Assembly: GCA_021846795.1 (NCBI GenBank)
Contig: JAJZWG010000015.1
Location: 1 to 15,014 of the forward strand
DNA length: 15,014 bases
Direction of reading: 5' to 3'
Origin: a bacterium
Lineage (GTDB): Bacteria > Patescibacteriota > Saccharimonadia > Saccharimonadales > UBA4665
Each line of letters opens with the position of its first letter. The stretch's first letter is position 1. This document shows positions 14,384-15,014 of the stretch, piece by piece. Both the position numbers and the translations under genes were made by a program. The notes under the pieces are model-generated. The model had not been told where the DNA came from, ran no database searches, and was given only the letters and a program-made list of their open reading frames with translations.

Positions 14384-14460
14384 GGACCCATAGCTCAGTT
14401 GGTTAGAGCACCTGCCTTTTAAGCAGGGTGTCGTGAGTTCAAGTCTCACTGGGTCCTCCA
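14384..14460 (+). tRNA. tRNA-Lys (anticodon UUU)
   Basis: A complete 77-base cloverleaf with encoded CCA. The acceptor stem is GGACCCA / TGGGTCC, D arm GCTC...GAGC with loop AGTTGGTTA, anticodon stem CCTGC / GCAGG with loop CTTTTAA (anticodon TTT), variable loop GTGTC, T arm GTGAG / CTCAC with loop TTCAAGT, discriminator T, then CCA. All stems pair fully. It has its own promoter and an intrinsic terminator, and its 3' end is part of the repeated 12-base sequence discussed as an attachment site. Confidence 0.97.
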
Positions 14461-14463
14461 TAT
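14452..14463 (+). repeat. Direct repeat at the tRNA-Lys 3' end (putative attachment core, left copy)
   Basis: GGTCCTCCATAT spans the last nine bases of the tRNA including CCA and three bases beyond. The identical 12-mer occurs again 319 bases downstream. In both copies CTTCAA follows at the same distance (20 bases from the repeat start). Tyrosine-type integrases commonly use tRNA 3' ends as attachment sites. Confidence 0.6.
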
Positions 14464-14475
14464 CGCTTACACTTC

Positions 14476-14503
14476 AACTCCTCTAAATTAGAGGAGTTTT
14501 TTA
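14476..14503 (+). terminator. Intrinsic terminator after tRNA-Lys
   Basis: AACTCCTCTAA and TTAGAGGAGTT are perfect 11-base complementary arms around one A (about eight or nine usable pairs with the rest forming the loop), followed by a run of T. It lies 15 bases after the tRNA CCA. Confidence 0.88.
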
Positions 14504-14770
14504 TTATCATTATGCTGAGGTAAAAAATATTGACAAGTGATTTTATAAACATTATTTTAGGATTTGGCTTGCTGTTCTTAGTTAAATAACAACCACATTT
14601 ATACCAAGTCACAGGAGTACTGGTTAAATGCAGTTAGATATTTAGGTTTATTTTTTTGTTGCTTGATCTGACTTTAATAAATCTTTATGCATTAAATAGC
14701 ATCAAGTATCCTTCAAGTTCAAACTCATAGGTCTATTTTCTTTTATTTCAGTTGCGATAAGGTCACACAA
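14504..14770. other. Gene-free stretch between the two attachment-like repeats
   Basis: No convincing gene on either strand: plus-strand starts reach stops within a few codons. The only clear signal is a promoter-like pair, TTGACA (14530-14535) and TATTTT (14553-14558), 17 bases apart, with no recognisable gene or terminator following it. A minus-strand open frame of about 60 codons enters from the antitoxin region and ends near 14708 without a good start or ribosome binding site. The stretch may be remnant sequence of an integrated element or a small untranslated RNA; the sequence does not decide. Confidence 0.5.
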
Positions 14771-14782
14771 GGTCCTCCATAT
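14771..14782 (+). repeat. Direct repeat of the tRNA-Lys 3' end (putative attachment core, right copy)
   Basis: Exact second copy of GGTCCTCCATAT. The 11 bases upstream still match the tRNA T-arm region at seven positions when aligned without gaps, and CTTCAA follows at the same offset (14791-14796). This is what a displaced piece of a tRNA gene left by integration looks like. It lies 71 bases before the antitoxin gene. Confidence 0.6.
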
Positions 14783-14817
14783 TATTTTTGCTTCAATCTC
14801 TATGTTTTCTAAAAATT

Positions 14818-14855
14818 TTGACAATATAATCCATTGTATATACACTAGATTATAT
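14818..14855 (+). promoter_or_regulatory. Promoter and probable operator of the antitoxin gene
   Basis: A consensus TTGACA (14818-14823) is 17 bases from TACACT (14841-14846), which ends seven bases before the ATG; no Shine-Dalgarno is present. A nested dyad is centred exactly between the two boxes: outer arms ATATAATC (14824-14831) and GATTATAT (14848-14855), inner palindrome TGTATATACA (14835-14844), all sharing one centre, 14 of 16 half-site positions symmetric. Antitoxins of this family usually repress their own promoter by binding such dyads. Confidence 0.6.
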
Positions 14856-15014
14856 GAAAACAGCTGTAATAAACTTCAAAACTGATGATGTAACAAAGGC
14901 AAAAGCTCAGGCTGTTGCGAAGCAGATAGGTATACCTTTGAGCAATTTGCTCAATGCTTACCTGTACGAGCTAGCTTCTACTGGTAGTGTGCACTTTACT
15001 GCTTCTGAGCCTAT
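14854..15014 (+). CDS. RelB/DinJ family antitoxin, N-terminal part (cut by window edge)
   Basis: The first 53 codons are visible. The protein starts MKTAVINFKTDDVTKAKAQA, a ribbon-helix-helix strand and helix, and continues through AKQIGIPLSNLLNAYLYEL to a VHFTASEP stretch, the usual arrangement in RelB/DinJ antitoxins, where the N-terminal ribbon-helix-helix binds DNA and the C-terminal tail wraps the toxin. A RelE/YafQ-type mRNA endonuclease toxin gene would be expected just past the window edge. By my count the visible part is about 41% GC, clearly higher than the surrounding genes, which supports recent transfer. It follows the second tRNA-end repeat and appears to be transcribed without a leader. 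Confidence 0.85.
   Translation, partial: MKTAVINFKTDDVTKAKAQAVAKQIGIPLSNLLNAYLYELASTGSVHFTASEP

Noticed and set aside
14708..14870. Minus-strand open frame of about 60 codons across the second tRNA-end repeat
   Set aside because: It overlaps the antitoxin start and promoter, has no ATG near its beginning and no ribosome binding site. A chance open frame in AT-rich DNA is more likely, though a gene remnant cannot be excluded.

Overview
The window reads as the chromosome of a Candidate Phyla Radiation (Patescibacteria) bacterium, most likely a Saccharibacteria (TM7) relative. The supporting signs are strong AT richness, a very short TsaB of the kind found in that group, a type IV pilus locus carrying pilB-pilC-pilin-pilM-pilN-pilO with no secretin gene visible, and very tight packing with overlapping genes. 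TGA serves as a stop codon (for example the ATGA junctions tsaE/tsaB and pilN/pilO), so this is not a lineage that reads TGA as glycine. The lineage call is an inference from protein resemblance; the gene functions are mostly secure.

Left part, bases 1-4949. On the minus strand lie the 5' end of the RNase Y gene (rny), tsaB and tsaE (tRNA t6A modification), recX and recA, and a 443-residue membrane-anchored protein of unknown function. One plus-strand gene, a PRC-barrel protein, sits between tsaE and recX. It diverges from tsaE through interleaved promoters and converges on recX with overlapping stop ends.

Middle part, bases 5025-11438. A plus-strand type IV pilus locus encodes the extension ATPase PilB, platform protein PilC, a major-type pilin with its own promoter and strong Shine-Dalgarno, a terminator, and then pilM-pilN-pilO followed by a small one-helix protein in the pilP position. 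It ends by overlapping the convergent ruvB gene by 14 bases.

Right part, bases 11425-14270. A minus-strand unit yebC-ruvC-ruvA-ruvB encodes a YebC/TACO1-family protein and the complete Holliday-junction resolvasome. With recA and recX on the other side, the pilus locus is flanked by homologous-recombination genes.

Far right, bases 14339-15014. A plus-strand tRNA-Lys(UUU) with its own promoter and terminator comes first. The last 12 bases spanning the tRNA 3' end recur 319 bases downstream, and immediately after that second copy a RelB/DinJ-type antitoxin gene begins, visibly richer in GC and cut by the window edge. This looks like the border of an integrated element at the tRNA gene.

A theme across the window is transcription signals. 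Several genes have a -10 box only 6-7 bases before the start codon and no Shine-Dalgarno, predicting leaderless mRNAs (tsaE, the PRC-barrel gene, pilB, probably ruvB, and the antitoxin), while others have an ordinary leader and ribosome binding site. I found no CRISPR array, no transposase and no obviously novel multi-gene defence system; the most unusual items are the tRNA-Lys element border with its operator-like dyad, the leaderless promoters, and two interleaved divergent promoter pairs.
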